The notes below the pieces were generated by a model. It ran no database searches. It worked only from the letters and a program-made list of their open reading frames with translations, and was not told the DNA's origin. This document shows, piece after piece, positions 25,359 to 33,796 of a DNA stretch of 58,273 bases. Every line of letters starts with the position of its first letter. Positions within the stretch are counted from its first letter, which is position 1. Position numbers and translations under genes: made by a program. Source of the stretch: Salinivirgaceae bacterium (GTDB lineage Bacteria > Bacteroidota > Bacteroidia > Bacteroidales > SZUA-534); contig JAFZWI010000018.1 of NCBI GenBank assembly GCA_017617355.1, forward strand, positions 1 through 58,273, in the 5' to 3' direction.

Positions 25359-27542
25359 ATGAACAACGTAAAATTCAATATTACAGATGCTTTAGACTGC
25401 AACAACTGGTTCGATAACGCGGTCCAGCCGGTTTTTGTGATGCGCCAGACCGAAGACGGTCTTGTGCTGCAGTACATCAACCAAAGCGCCTACGAGCTTC
25501 TGAAATGCAACCCCGACGATTTTGCGACGCTGACACCAATCAACATCGGGCTTTTTGCCGACAAAGCCGACGAACAGCAATATACTCAAACCGAGATTGG
25601 TAGCAGCGGCGTGGAGTTTGTGGCACATATCATTCCGCGTATCGAGCACCCGATAACATCTGAAATAACGCTCTACAAACACACCAACATCGATGGTGAG
25701 GTCTATTTTGTCGCTTTTCAGCGCGTCTCGGGCAATGTTGTCAAGATACTTGAGGCTCTGCGCCGCTCTGAGTACCGTTTTTTGATGATGGCCGAGAACA
25801 TCACCGACGGTATAATGATATACGAGAACGGCAAACTGGTTTTCGCAAACACAGCCTGCACCAACATAACAGGCTACAACAAAGAGCAGCTGAAAGACAT
25901 CAACGAGATGACGCTTGTGTGCGATTACGAGCGCGAGCGGCTCATGAAACTGATGCAAGCGCAAATGGCCCAGAATCCGAAATATTTCAGTACCGAAGTT
26001 TGGATAAAGAATCGTCTGGGTCAGGAGAAATGCATAAAAAGCGTCTATTCATACACTAAATCGCAAAACGGAGGCATATCGTACAATGTCATAACCGACA
26101 TCACAGCGCAGAAAATAACCGAGAAAGCGTTGATTAAGAGCCAGCAAGAGTTTAAAATGCTGGCCGACAACAGCCCCGACATGATAACCCGCTACACACG
26201 CGGACTGACTTACTCTTTTGTCAACAAGACAGTTGAAGAAGTTACCAAAATACCCGTATCTAACTTTTTGGGACACAATACGTTGGATGTTGAATTAGAC
26301 CAAGAGGCAGCGTCTTTCCTCGAAGAGATGCACCTTGAGGTATTCCGCACCGGGCGCAAACTCAAATTCGAGTTCCGTATGACAATTGACGGTCATCAGC
26401 ACTTTTTCCAATCGTTAATGGTGCCCGAGTTTTCGAAAGACGGCTCGGTGAACACGGTGCTCAACGTGTCGCGCGACATCTCGCAGATGAAAGAGGATGA
26501 GAACAAAGTGAACAGCGAGAAACAGCAGATTATTGAGAACAATAACCAAATTGCCGCAAACATCAAACTGCTTGGCGCAAAGCTTGTTGAAGAATGTCCG
26601 TCGTTAAAAGACTCTGACTCAATAAAATATCTGGCCAGCATTGCCGAGTGGACCGGCATAGGAGGCATGCTGCTTAATATGAAGCCAGCCCCGATTGATG
26701 TCAATCAGTTTATGAAAGAGCTGTACGACAAGCGGTTAAACATGGTTTCGGCCGCCGGCAAAACGCTAAATCTGAGCCTTCCGGAGCAGACTTCGAAAAT
26801 TTACGCTGACGCCAAAGTGCTTACAATCGTTATCGACCAACTAATCGACAATGCAGTTGAGGCGGAGGGAACAACCGTTGTCAGCATTGGGTGGGGAGTA
26901 TCCAAAAACGACGAAATAGTCTTTTTTGTGAAAGACGACGGCACGGGCATCAAAGCCGATTTGAAAGAGAAAATCTTTGAGCCGTTCTTCACAACGCAGA
27001 AAGGGACGCATTCGGGCCTCGGACTGAGCACGGCGCACAAGTGTGTAGAACAGATGAAAGGACGGCTGTGGTGCTATTCGCAGCCGGGCGAGGGTGCGCA
27101 ATTCTTCTTCACACAACCGGCAAGCGTCATGCAACCCACCGCGACAACACCGACACGCAACGCCGTCAGCAGCTGGCGCGACAAGAAAATCCATGTGGTG
27201 GAGGACACTGATTCCAACTATATGCTTATTGAGGCAATGCTGAGCACGCAGGGGCCACCGCAACTATCGCGTTCAATAACCGGCCGCCATGCTATCGACT
27301 ACATCCGCGAGCATCCTGATATCGATTTGATTCTCATGGACATTCAGTTGCCCGACATAAACGGATACGACGTGACGCGCCAGGTTCGCACGTTCAATAC
27401 CAATGTGCCGATAATTGCTCAAACGGCCTACGCCATGTACGCCGATGTTGTTAAAGCTCTTGAGGCCGGTTGCAACGACTTCATTGCCAAGCCGATACAA
27501 CTCAAAAAAATGCTTACTCTGCTCGAAAAGTATTTGGGATAG
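25359..27542 (+). CDS. Hybrid PAS sensor kinase lacking the phosphoacceptor His
   Basis: A 727-residue cytoplasmic protein without membrane spans. It carries a PAS-like N-terminus (about 10-130), two PAS domains (about 136-256 and 262-377), a coiled segment, an HATPase_c domain (about 480-588) and a receiver (about 608-727). The ATPase boxes look intact: DNAVEA (N498), DDGTGI, GLGLST. The receiver has E615/D616, phosphoacceptor D661 and K711. The dimerisation region, 378-480, contains no His at all, so the usual autophosphorylation site is missing. It may act as an ATP-binding scaffold, receive phosphate from another kinase, or use a non-His site. Its stop is 7 bases from the convergent patatin gene. 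Confidence 0.88.
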   Translation: MNNVKFNITDALDCNNWFDNAVQPVFVMRQTEDGLVLQYINQSAYELLKCNPDDFATLTPINIGLFADKADEQQYTQTEIGSSGVEFVAHIIPRIEHPITSEITLYKHTNIDGEVYFVAFQRVSGNVVKILEALRRSEYRFLMMAENITDGIMIYENGKLVFANTACTNITGYNKEQLKDINEMTLVCDYERERLMKLMQAQMAQNPKYFSTEVWIKNRLGQEKCIKSVYSYTKSQNGGISYNVITDITAQKITEKALIKSQQEFKMLADNSPDMITRYTRGLTYSFVNKTVEEVTKIPVSNFLGHNTLDVELDQEAASFLEEMHLEVFRTGRKLKFEFRMTIDGHQHFFQSLMVPEFSKDGSVNTVLNVSRDISQMKEDENKVNSEKQQIIENNNQIAANIKLLGAKLVEECPSLKDSDSIKYLASIAEWTGIGGMLLNMKPAPIDVNQFMKELYDKRLNMVSAAGKTLNLSLPEQTSKIYADAKVLTIVIDQLIDNAVEAEGTTVVSIGWGVSKNDEIVFFVKDDGTGIKADLKEKIFEPFFTTQKGTHSGLGLSTAHKCVEQMKGRLWCYSQPGEGAQFFFTQPASVMQPTATTPTRNAVSSWRDKKIHVVEDTDSNYMLIEAMLSTQGPPQLSRSITGRHAIDYIREHPDIDLILMDIQLPDINGYDVTRQVRTFNTNVPIIAQTAYAMYADVVKALEAGCNDFIAKPIQLKKMLTLLEKYLG

Positions 27543-27549
27543 CTTGTAA

Positions 27550-29847
27550 CTATTTGATATATGGCAAGTTAAAGCCCATGCTGAAATAGTAGTAATCTTT
27601 TTGCAGTTTGTAGTCGGTGGCTTGTATGAAGCTGATTGGGCCAATGGGGGTGCGAAACAGCACACCAGCGCCAACACCGAAATAGGTCTCAGTCGGGTTC
27701 TTCAGATTGTTAAGCTCATCGTATGTTGCCACGGCGTTTATGTGCGTCACTATGTTGAAATATTTGAACATCTCCTGCCTGATTGTCAACCCAGCGGCAC
27801 TGAAATTATTGACTCGCAACTGGTTGGGTTTCAGCCCGATAAACGGTGTTTGTCCATAGCGCATATTATACTCAAAACCACCAAGATAGAACTTGTCGGC
27901 ATCGCTATGTTGCTTTGTGCTGATGCCGATAGCCGCCCACGGAATAAGCGTTGTTGTAGTGTTCTTCTTATCGAACTTGATAGAGAAGGCGCGCTCGAAA
28001 CTTGTGCTCAGCTTTAGGTATTCATCAGAAGCGACACTACTGCTGCCGTCAAGATAATCGGTTGTAACATCGGCATTGAAAACACCTTTCAGCTCAATGC
28101 TCCAGCGCGCACCGCTTTTGGGGTAGATGTTGTTGTCTAAAGTGTTGTGTTTCACTGTCAAATGGGCGCCTTCTTGAAAAGTGACGACAGATTTTGTATT
28201 TACGCTGTCGAAGACAAAGCTGTTGTCATCATCATTTCCAATCATAAAATACTCTAATGTCGGCGCAAATTCCACCAGCGTGTTGTTTCCTAATGTCCGG
28301 CTGCCGCCCACAACATCCCAACCGATGCGAATATAATCGATGTCGCCCAAGCGCTTGCTTCCGTCGTAAATGGTCTTGAAATCTCTGTTCCAGTCAACCT
28401 TCGAGTAGAGCGTCCATAAATTGCTTTTGCCCATGTTGCGGCTGATTTTCGCCTGAACGCTCGGGTGTTTGTTTACGTTGCCGAAGATGTATGCATCGTA
28501 ATGCTTGCGAAGGAAGTTCCGCCGGCTGAATTTCAGTGTGACACCGACATTGTAGATGTCGTCGTAGTAACCGCCTAAGTTGAACTGTGTCAGGCCTTTT
28601 TCCTTTACGTTGAATGTCAGCGTAATTTGTCCGTCATCGCCTGTAGTGATACTGTAATTGATTGATTTGTAGAGCAGTGTGGCATACAACCGCGTAACGG
28701 CGTCACCTATCATTTGGGGTGTTACTCCTTGATTGTCGCTTATGCCGATGATTCCGTATGCATTCTCGCTGTTAGTTAAGTTCAACCCGTTGATAACCAC
28801 ATGATTGATAATAATTGTATCGTGTCGGGGCAAGCGCTTGGGATGCGGGCGGGGAGCTATGGCGTTGAGCGAGTCGGCCAGCTTTTTCAAGTCGTAAAGG
28901 CGTTCTTTGGCAGCATCCTCGCCACGTTTGATAATCTTGTCGGCTTGCAGGAAGTCCGACGGCTGAATGCCCTTCAAGTCAGGAGTAATGCGGTATCGCG
29001 GGTCAACACTATCCATTTGTTGTTTCGAGTCGTTCACGCCGCCAAACATCATAACGCGGCCGGTTATCTTGGTTATCGAATTCATATCGGCCACCGACAC
29101 CTCGTCTTCAAAGCCCGTGTAGGCGCCAATAACAATGTCGGCACCCATTTTTTTCACATCAGTAACCGGAAAATTATGCATCACGCCGCCGTCAACAATC
29201 AGCATTGTATCATTCTCATTTTCAATCAATACTGGTGAGAAAACCAAAGGAATGGCCATGCTGCCGCGTATGGCGCGCGCAAGGTCGCCCTCGCTGAATT
29301 CAATCAGCCGGCCTTTCAGAATATCAACACCATAGCAGCGGAATGGAATAGGGTAGTCGTCGAATTTGTTGATACCCGCTGTGCACCATGTGTTTTCCGA
29401 AAAAAATATCGACAGGTTGGGCGCCTCAATCATTCCCGACGAAAGCACCGGCTTGTGGTTTTCGAAAGAGAATTCGAGCGGCCACCAGCCGTAATCGTCT
29501 TTCTGCCTGATAGATACAAGTTTTGTGTCGAAACTGTTTGTCATCAGGCCAAGCCAATCGGAGTTTCTGGCAAAATTCTCAAGCTCATCAATGGTGAAAC
29601 CAATTGAGTATAAGGCACCAATGATGCTGCCCATGCTTGTACCGGTTATATAGTCAGGGTAGAGCCCAACTGACTCAAGTTCCTTCAGAATACCGATGTG
29701 AGCCATGCCTTTGGCTCCGCCGCCCGATAGTGCCAACCCGACTTTAGGACGCACTGGCGCACTTAAAGTATCGCTTTGAGCAAGCGAGGCGAAGTTGCTA
29801 ATAATTAATGAAATGAAAATCGAAACAAATAATCTTTTGCAAGCCAT
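27550..29847 (-). CDS. Patatin-like phospholipase with POTRA and outer-membrane barrel
   Basis: A 765-residue type Vd autotransporter-like protein (PlpD pattern). A signal peptide (MACKRLFVSIFISLIISNFA) is followed by a patatin domain (about 35-310) with oxyanion motif SGGGAKGMAHIG, nucleophile motif GTSMGS and the catalytic Asp in VDGGVMHNF. A POTRA-like segment (about 350-420) and a BamA-type beta-barrel follow, ending in aromatic strands (YYYFSMGFNLPYIK). The ATG at 29847 is preferred over a TTG three codons earlier. Likely role: lipase or phospholipase displayed at the outer membrane. It begins 22 bases after the AI-2E-family gene and probably shares its transcript. Confidence 0.92.
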   Translation of the reverse strand: MACKRLFVSIFISLIISNFASLAQSDTLSAPVRPKVGLALSGGGAKGMAHIGILKELESVGLYPDYITGTSMGSIIGALYSIGFTIDELENFARNSDWLGLMTNSFDTKLVSIRQKDDYGWWPLEFSFENHKPVLSSGMIEAPNLSIFFSENTWCTAGINKFDDYPIPFRCYGVDILKGRLIEFSEGDLARAIRGSMAIPLVFSPVLIENENDTMLIVDGGVMHNFPVTDVKKMGADIVIGAYTGFEDEVSVADMNSITKITGRVMMFGGVNDSKQQMDSVDPRYRITPDLKGIQPSDFLQADKIIKRGEDAAKERLYDLKKLADSLNAIAPRPHPKRLPRHDTIIINHVVINGLNLTNSENAYGIIGISDNQGVTPQMIGDAVTRLYATLLYKSINYSITTGDDGQITLTFNVKEKGLTQFNLGGYYDDIYNVGVTLKFSRRNFLRKHYDAYIFGNVNKHPSVQAKISRNMGKSNLWTLYSKVDWNRDFKTIYDGSKRLGDIDYIRIGWDVVGGSRTLGNNTLVEFAPTLEYFMIGNDDDNSFVFDSVNTKSVVTFQEGAHLTVKHNTLDNNIYPKSGARWSIELKGVFNADVTTDYLDGSSSVASDEYLKLSTSFERAFSIKFDKKNTTTTLIPWAAIGISTKQHSDADKFYLGGFEYNMRYGQTPFIGLKPNQLRVNNFSAAGLTIRQEMFKYFNIVTHINAVATYDELNNLKNPTETYFGVGAGVLFRTPIGPISFIQATDYKLQKDYYYFSMGFNLPYIK

Positions 29848-29868
29848 GGCAGGCAATCAAATTAATCG

Positions 29869-30918
29869 CTATTTCCTCGAACTCATTATCCGCGCAAGAC
29901 CTTTGGTCTGTTCAAATTGCTCGCAGATGATTTTGGTTAGCACGGCCATTGGCACGGCAAGCATCATTCCGGCAATGCCCCACAGGAAGCCCCAGAACAG
30001 CAACATTATCAGTACAGTTACGGTGTTTATGTCGCAAGCGTCGCCAAGCATTATCGGTTCAAGTACCGAACCTATAAGTATCTGAATACCAATGAAAAGC
30101 AATATTGCCGCTGTCAACACGCCCGGATGTGTTATATCAATTATCGCCATGGCGCACACACCGATTGTAACTACAATGGAACCAATCATTTGGATAAAAT
30201 TCAGAAAGAATGTCAGAATGCCCCACAATAGCGGAAAACTGATGCCAAAGGCGAGACACAGCAACCCGACAACAATGCCCGTCATAAGGCTGGTGCAGAA
30301 CTTTACAACCACAAAACGCGAAATGCCGAAGGTTATCTTGTTGAAAACCTGCACAACTTGTTGCGGCGTCTGGAACAGTGTTTCCTGCATTATCAGCTTG
30401 AAATTGACCGAGCCGGCCAGTATCAAGACAAGCAGGAACAAGGTTATCAAGACCGATGTGCTTATATTTTTAATATGTATCAGTCCGGGACCTAAAAGGC
30501 TCATTACTTGTTTCGATATGTCGCTTTTGTAAAGCAGTCCTTTAATGAATCCGTCATCTTTCTGAACTTCAATATCGAGCATATTTACGTATGGCTCAAT
30601 CACTTGACCGATTCTGACATCAAGTTTCTGGTACAATTCGGCTCGGCCGGTTAGGAACTCCTGGCCTGTCAGCGTTATCATCACAAACGCACCGCCCAGC
30701 ACAAGCGCTATTATCACCATGGCCAGAATCAGCGATATGTATTTTGGCAGACGGCGCTTGTTGGCCCACCGCATAAACGGCATAAAGATGACAGCGAACA
30801 GACATGCGAATGTCAGCGGTAAAAAGATGAACGACAATATCTTAAGTATGTACAAACCTAAAACTACCGCAAAAATCAGCAGTATCTTGTTGGTGAAATT
30901 TCTTGAGGCAAAGTCCAT
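29869..30918 (-). CDS. AI-2E family transporter (PerM-like)
   Basis: A 349-residue inner-membrane protein with about eight hydrophobic segments. They form the AI-2E/PerM pattern: a pair at the N-terminus, a soluble stretch around residues 95-145, then six more. The late block GSVLEPIMLGDACDINTVTV matches the family signature. Despite the name, substrates in most members are unproven; some relatives are Na+/H+ or small-molecule exporters. It is part of a leftward run PP2C-LysM, NUDIX, AI-2E, patatin with short gaps. Confidence 0.93.
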   Translation of the reverse strand: MDFASRNFTNKILLIFAVVLGLYILKILSFIFLPLTFACLFAVIFMPFMRWANKRRLPKYISLILAMVIIALVLGGAFVMITLTGQEFLTGRAELYQKLDVRIGQVIEPYVNMLDIEVQKDDGFIKGLLYKSDISKQVMSLLGPGLIHIKNISTSVLITLFLLVLILAGSVNFKLIMQETLFQTPQQVVQVFNKITFGISRFVVVKFCTSLMTGIVVGLLCLAFGISFPLLWGILTFFLNFIQMIGSIVVTIGVCAMAIIDITHPGVLTAAILLFIGIQILIGSVLEPIMLGDACDINTVTVLIMLLFWGFLWGIAGMMLAVPMAVLTKIICEQFEQTKGLARIMSSRK

Positions 30919-30947
30919 AAGTCAGATGCTTTAAAATAACGTTTAGC

Positions 30948-31499
30948 TTATTGTTGTTTTGTCACAAGTTGCCCGACTATGCGTGCAACATTTTCTGTAT
31001 CAATGATATTCGTAAATTCTTTTTCGAAGTTGGGAGTGAAGACGCCCTTGCCGACACTTACCCGAATCTCGGCCAGCGGCCAGAAACGCCCGTCGTCAAT
31101 CTCATCGTTCCGGCTCACAAGCGGTTTGTCGGTGACGGTTGCAAAAACATTTATCATTTCCGATTCAACCACCGACTGCCATTTGTATCGTGTTATGCTA
31201 ACAGACTCAAAATCAACAAGTCCGATTTCCTCGCGGGCCTCGCGACCGAGTGCGGTCAAAACCTCTTCGCCGTAGGCAATGTGGCCGCCAACGGCTGTGT
31301 CCCACTTGCCAGGCTGGATGCGCTTTGTCAGTGCGCGTTTTTGAAGATAGAGGTCGCCACGGGTGTTGAAAACATGCAGATGCACAACCGGATGCAGCAA
31401 GGTGCGGTCGGAGTGGCACTGGCTGCGCGGCGCCGAGCCGATAACACGCCCCTCGTCATCAACAATCGGCAGTATCTCTTCTGTTTCCGGCTTGTTCAT
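30948..31499 (-). CDS. NUDIX hydrolase
   Basis: A 183-residue protein with a complete NUDIX box: GGHIAYGEEVLTALGREA followed by REEIGL, matching GX5EX7REUXEEXGU. The N-terminal DDEGRVIGSAPRSQCH and LLHPVVHLHVFN pattern resembles isopentenyl-diphosphate isomerase-like and YfcD-like NUDIX proteins. The substrate is not deducible. It starts 3 bases after the stop of the PP2C-LysM gene, so translation is probably coupled. Confidence 0.93.
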   Translation of the reverse strand: MNKPETEEILPIVDDEGRVIGSAPRSQCHSDRTLLHPVVHLHVFNTRGDLYLQKRALTKRIQPGKWDTAVGGHIAYGEEVLTALGREAREEIGLVDFESVSITRYKWQSVVESEMINVFATVTDKPLVSRNDEIDDGRFWPLAEIRVSVGKGVFTPNFEKEFTNIIDTENVARIVGQLVTKQQ

Positions 31500-31502
31500 C
31501 GT

Positions 31503-32783
31503 TTATTTTTTTGGCAGTGGGATAATCAGTTTTTGTCCGGCCAGAAGCGGCTGTCCCTCAATAAGTTGGTTCGCTTTTTTGATATTGGCCTCGCTGCTGT
31601 TGTAAGCCAAAGCAATGCCCGACAGCGTCTCGCCCGACTCGACAATATGAATTGCGCGCACCGGAATCTTCAGACTGGCGCCAATGGTCAGCCGCGTAGC
31701 CTCGTTGCTGTTCAGCTCCTCAAGCATGTTCAGCGGCACATTGTAGCGCAGCCCTATGCGGTAAAGGTTTTGTCCCTTCTCAACCTTATGCATGTAGACT
31801 ACATACTCATTATCGTCAACTTGCTGATTGGCAACCGTTTGTTCGCTTTGTTTCTGACTAGGTTGATTTGTCTCGACTTCAACCTTGGCAGGTTCCTTTG
31901 CCTTGCTCACTGCCGGCTCCGGAGCGGTTTTCTCGGCCTTTGCCGTTTCGGTTTTGCTTTGCACAGCCTCGGTTTGCACCTTCGAGCCGCTGTTGTTCAC
32001 TTTGCTTTTGTAAATTTCAAATATTCCGACGGTTATCAGTAGTAAAACCGATACTATCGCCACTGATTTCCAAATAGATACTCGCGGTTCTTTCTTTACG
32101 TAGGTCGAAAAATCGACAACCTGCACCGATGTGTTGTCCTTGCCGCCAGCGGCATTGGCCTTCTCAATCAGTTGCGCCGTTTTAAACTCGGCCGACATAT
32201 CCTTGTTGCTGACGATGCCATATATATCATTTTCCGACACTTGGTCTGTCAGTCCGTCGGTGCAGAGCATGAAAACCTCGTCGCCGTCAATCTGAATAGG
32301 ATTTTTGCAGACGCTGAATTTTATGTTTTTCTCTTTGCCAATCAGCACTTTAACCTCGCCGTTCTCAACATGGTCGCGGGTTATTTGGGCAATCTCGCCG
32401 CCTTTGCACAGATAAATACGGCTATTGCCGGCCGATGCGTAGTAAGCCTCGTCGTTTTGGACAATCAGAATGGCGGCTGTAGCGCCAATGCCATTGAAGC
32501 GGTGCTCTTTAAGCGATTGATTATAAACGCAATAGTTAGCGTACGAAATAGCATTGGGCAAAGCGTTGGCCAGATTTGCGTAGGTGCGGTTCTGAAAATA
32601 GCGCTTTATCTCCTCGGTGGTTATCTTAGCCGCCAGCGCGCCGCCGTATTCAACTCCGTCGTGGCCGTCGCATACCACAAAAACATGCCCGTTGGTTATT
32701 GGAAATTCGATAACGGCGTCGGTGTTGTGCTCTTTTACCTTGCCAACATCTGTCGCGCTACCATAATTTATATTGAATTTCAT
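31503..32783 (-). CDS. PP2C phosphatase with membrane span and two LysM domains
   Basis: A 426-residue protein. The cytoplasmic PP2C domain (1-225) has metal-binding motifs VCDGHDG (37-43), DGLTD (176-180) and GGKDNTS (213-219). One membrane span (about 239-257) is followed by a Lys/Ala/Pro/Glu linker (about 260-325). Two LysM domains come next (about 330-375 and 378-422: HKVEKGQNLYRIGLRYNV, VESGETLSGIALAYNS). LysM binds GlcNAc-containing glycans such as peptidoglycan. The layout suggests that wall binding outside controls Ser/Thr dephosphorylation inside, a mirror of PASTA-kinase sensing. No Ser/Thr kinase gene is in the window. Confidence 0.92.
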   Translation of the reverse strand: MKFNINYGSATDVGKVKEHNTDAVIEFPITNGHVFVVCDGHDGVEYGGALAAKITTEEIKRYFQNRTYANLANALPNAISYANYCVYNQSLKEHRFNGIGATAAILIVQNDEAYYASAGNSRIYLCKGGEIAQITRDHVENGEVKVLIGKEKNIKFSVCKNPIQIDGDEVFMLCTDGLTDQVSENDIYGIVSNKDMSAEFKTAQLIEKANAAGGKDNTSVQVVDFSTYVKKEPRVSIWKSVAIVSVLLLITVGIFEIYKSKVNNSGSKVQTEAVQSKTETAKAEKTAPEPAVSKAKEPAKVEVETNQPSQKQSEQTVANQQVDDNEYVVYMHKVEKGQNLYRIGLRYNVPLNMLEELNSNEATRLTIGASLKIPVRAIHIVESGETLSGIALAYNSSEANIKKANQLIEGQPLLAGQKLIIPLPKK

Positions 32784-32881
32784 CTGATTACAATCGTTAT
32801 ATTATTGTTGCAAAGCTAACATTTACAAAAACAAACTCAAAACATAACTTATTTGAAAATATTGCCATCTACTATTATTTT

Positions 32882-32889
32882 TACCTTTG
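32882..32889 (+). promoter_or_regulatory. -7 promoter element before the toxin-antitoxin pair
   Basis: TACCTTTG lies 16 bases before ATG 32906. A TTG at 32862-32864 is a possible -33 element with a 17-base spacer, slightly short. Confidence 0.5.
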
Positions 32890-32905
32890 TGGCAATTATG
32901 CGGAA

Positions 32906-33211
32906 ATGAACGAAAAAGGCGTCATACAAAAATTTTCGAAAACCCTTTTCTGGGATGTTGATTCCGAATCTATCGATTTGGAAATCAATGCGCCATACGT
33001 GGTTCAACGGGTTTTGGAGCGCGGTCAGATGTCCGATTGGCGCTTGTTGTGTTCATATTATGGGAAACAACGTATAATTGACATTTCCAAGCATTTACGC
33101 TCACTTGAACCACGTGCGCTCGCTTTCGTTTCTGCCATTTCGTCAACCCCAAAAGAAGAATTCCGATGCTACACTATGAGACAATCGATGCACGCACCTT
33201 GGATTTACTGA
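32906..33211 (+). CDS. DUF6922-type antitoxin candidate
   Basis: A 101-residue protein with the pattern LFWDVDSESIDLEINAPYVV ... VLERGQMSDWRLLCSYYGKQ, seen in small Bacteroidetes proteins encoded just before AbiEii nucleotidyltransferases. Its middle part may form a winged helix. It overlaps the toxin gene by 46 bases in another frame, so the pair is translationally coupled. Role as the antitoxin is inferred from this arrangement and family association, not from a recognised AbiEi sequence. Confidence 0.75.
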   Translation: MNEKGVIQKFSKTLFWDVDSESIDLEINAPYVVQRVLERGQMSDWRLLCSYYGKQRIIDISKHLRSLEPRALAFVSAISSTPKEEFRCYTMRQSMHAPWIY

Positions 33212-33777
33212 AAAGGCTGTTGGCGATACCCGAATTTCATAATTTGCGGTTGGTCGGTGGAACGGCTTTGGCTTTGCAATTGGGACACCGCATTTCAGTC
33301 GATTTGGATTTGTTTGGTTCTGTGGATGTTGACATAAATCGAACTATTGATTTGCTGAACGATTTTTCGAATGTTCAGGTGCAGGGTTCAACCAAAAATA
33401 TGATGTTTTTCAGCATTGAAGGAGTGAAGGTTGATATTGTCAATTATCCATACGAATGGATTGATAATCAAGTAGAAGAGGACGGCTTGCGGTTGGCGGC
33501 TGTTAATGATATTGCCGCAATGAAACTATCGGCCATAACAAATCGCGGAACAAAAAAGGATTTTGTGGATTTGTATTTTCTTCTTGAGCGGTTCTCGTTA
33601 AACGAACTTGTTGATTTATATACAAATAAATATCCCGACGGGCAACTATTCTTTGTTCTGAAAAGCCTTGCATATTTCGAGGATGCCGAAGAACAGCCTA
33701 TGCCCAAAATGCTGATTGATACTGATTGGGTTGATGTGAAAAAACGAATAATCGATTCGGTTCAAAAAATGGTATAA
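33166..33777 (+). CDS. AbiEii-family nucleotidyltransferase toxin
   Basis: A 203-residue protein of the AbiEii/MenT nucleotidyltransferase group. The fold signature is complete: [20 protein letters not shown] with the Gly-Gly pair at 31-32 and catalytic Asp 46 and 48, then the third acidic residue in [21 protein letters not shown]-type and [14 protein letters not shown] segments are typical ([20 protein letters not shown]). Family members block translation, for example by adding nucleotides to tRNA, and can serve as phage-defence modules. The start at 33166 lies inside the DUF6922 gene. The ettA start is 19 bases after its stop. Confidence 0.88.
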   Translation: MLHYETIDARTLDLLKRLLAIPEFHNLRLVGGTALALQLGHRISVDLDLFGSVDVDINRTIDLLNDFSNVQVQGSTKNMMFFSIEGVKVDIVNYPYEWIDNQVEEDGLRLAAVNDIAAMKLSAITNRGTKKDFVDLYFLLERFSLNELVDLYTNKYPDGQLFFVLKSLAYFEDAEEQPMPKMLIDTDWVDVKKRIIDSVQKMV

Positions 33778-33796
33778 ACTTAATAAACAGATAATT

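Noticed and set aside
30951-32042. 363-codon rightward ORF opposite NUDIX and PP2C-LysM genes
   Set aside because: It crosses two recognised leftward genes and shows no family features.
6814-32783. SiaC and PP2C-LysM as one operon system
   Set aside because: They are 24 kb apart with no shared neighbours; kept only as a speculative partner idea.
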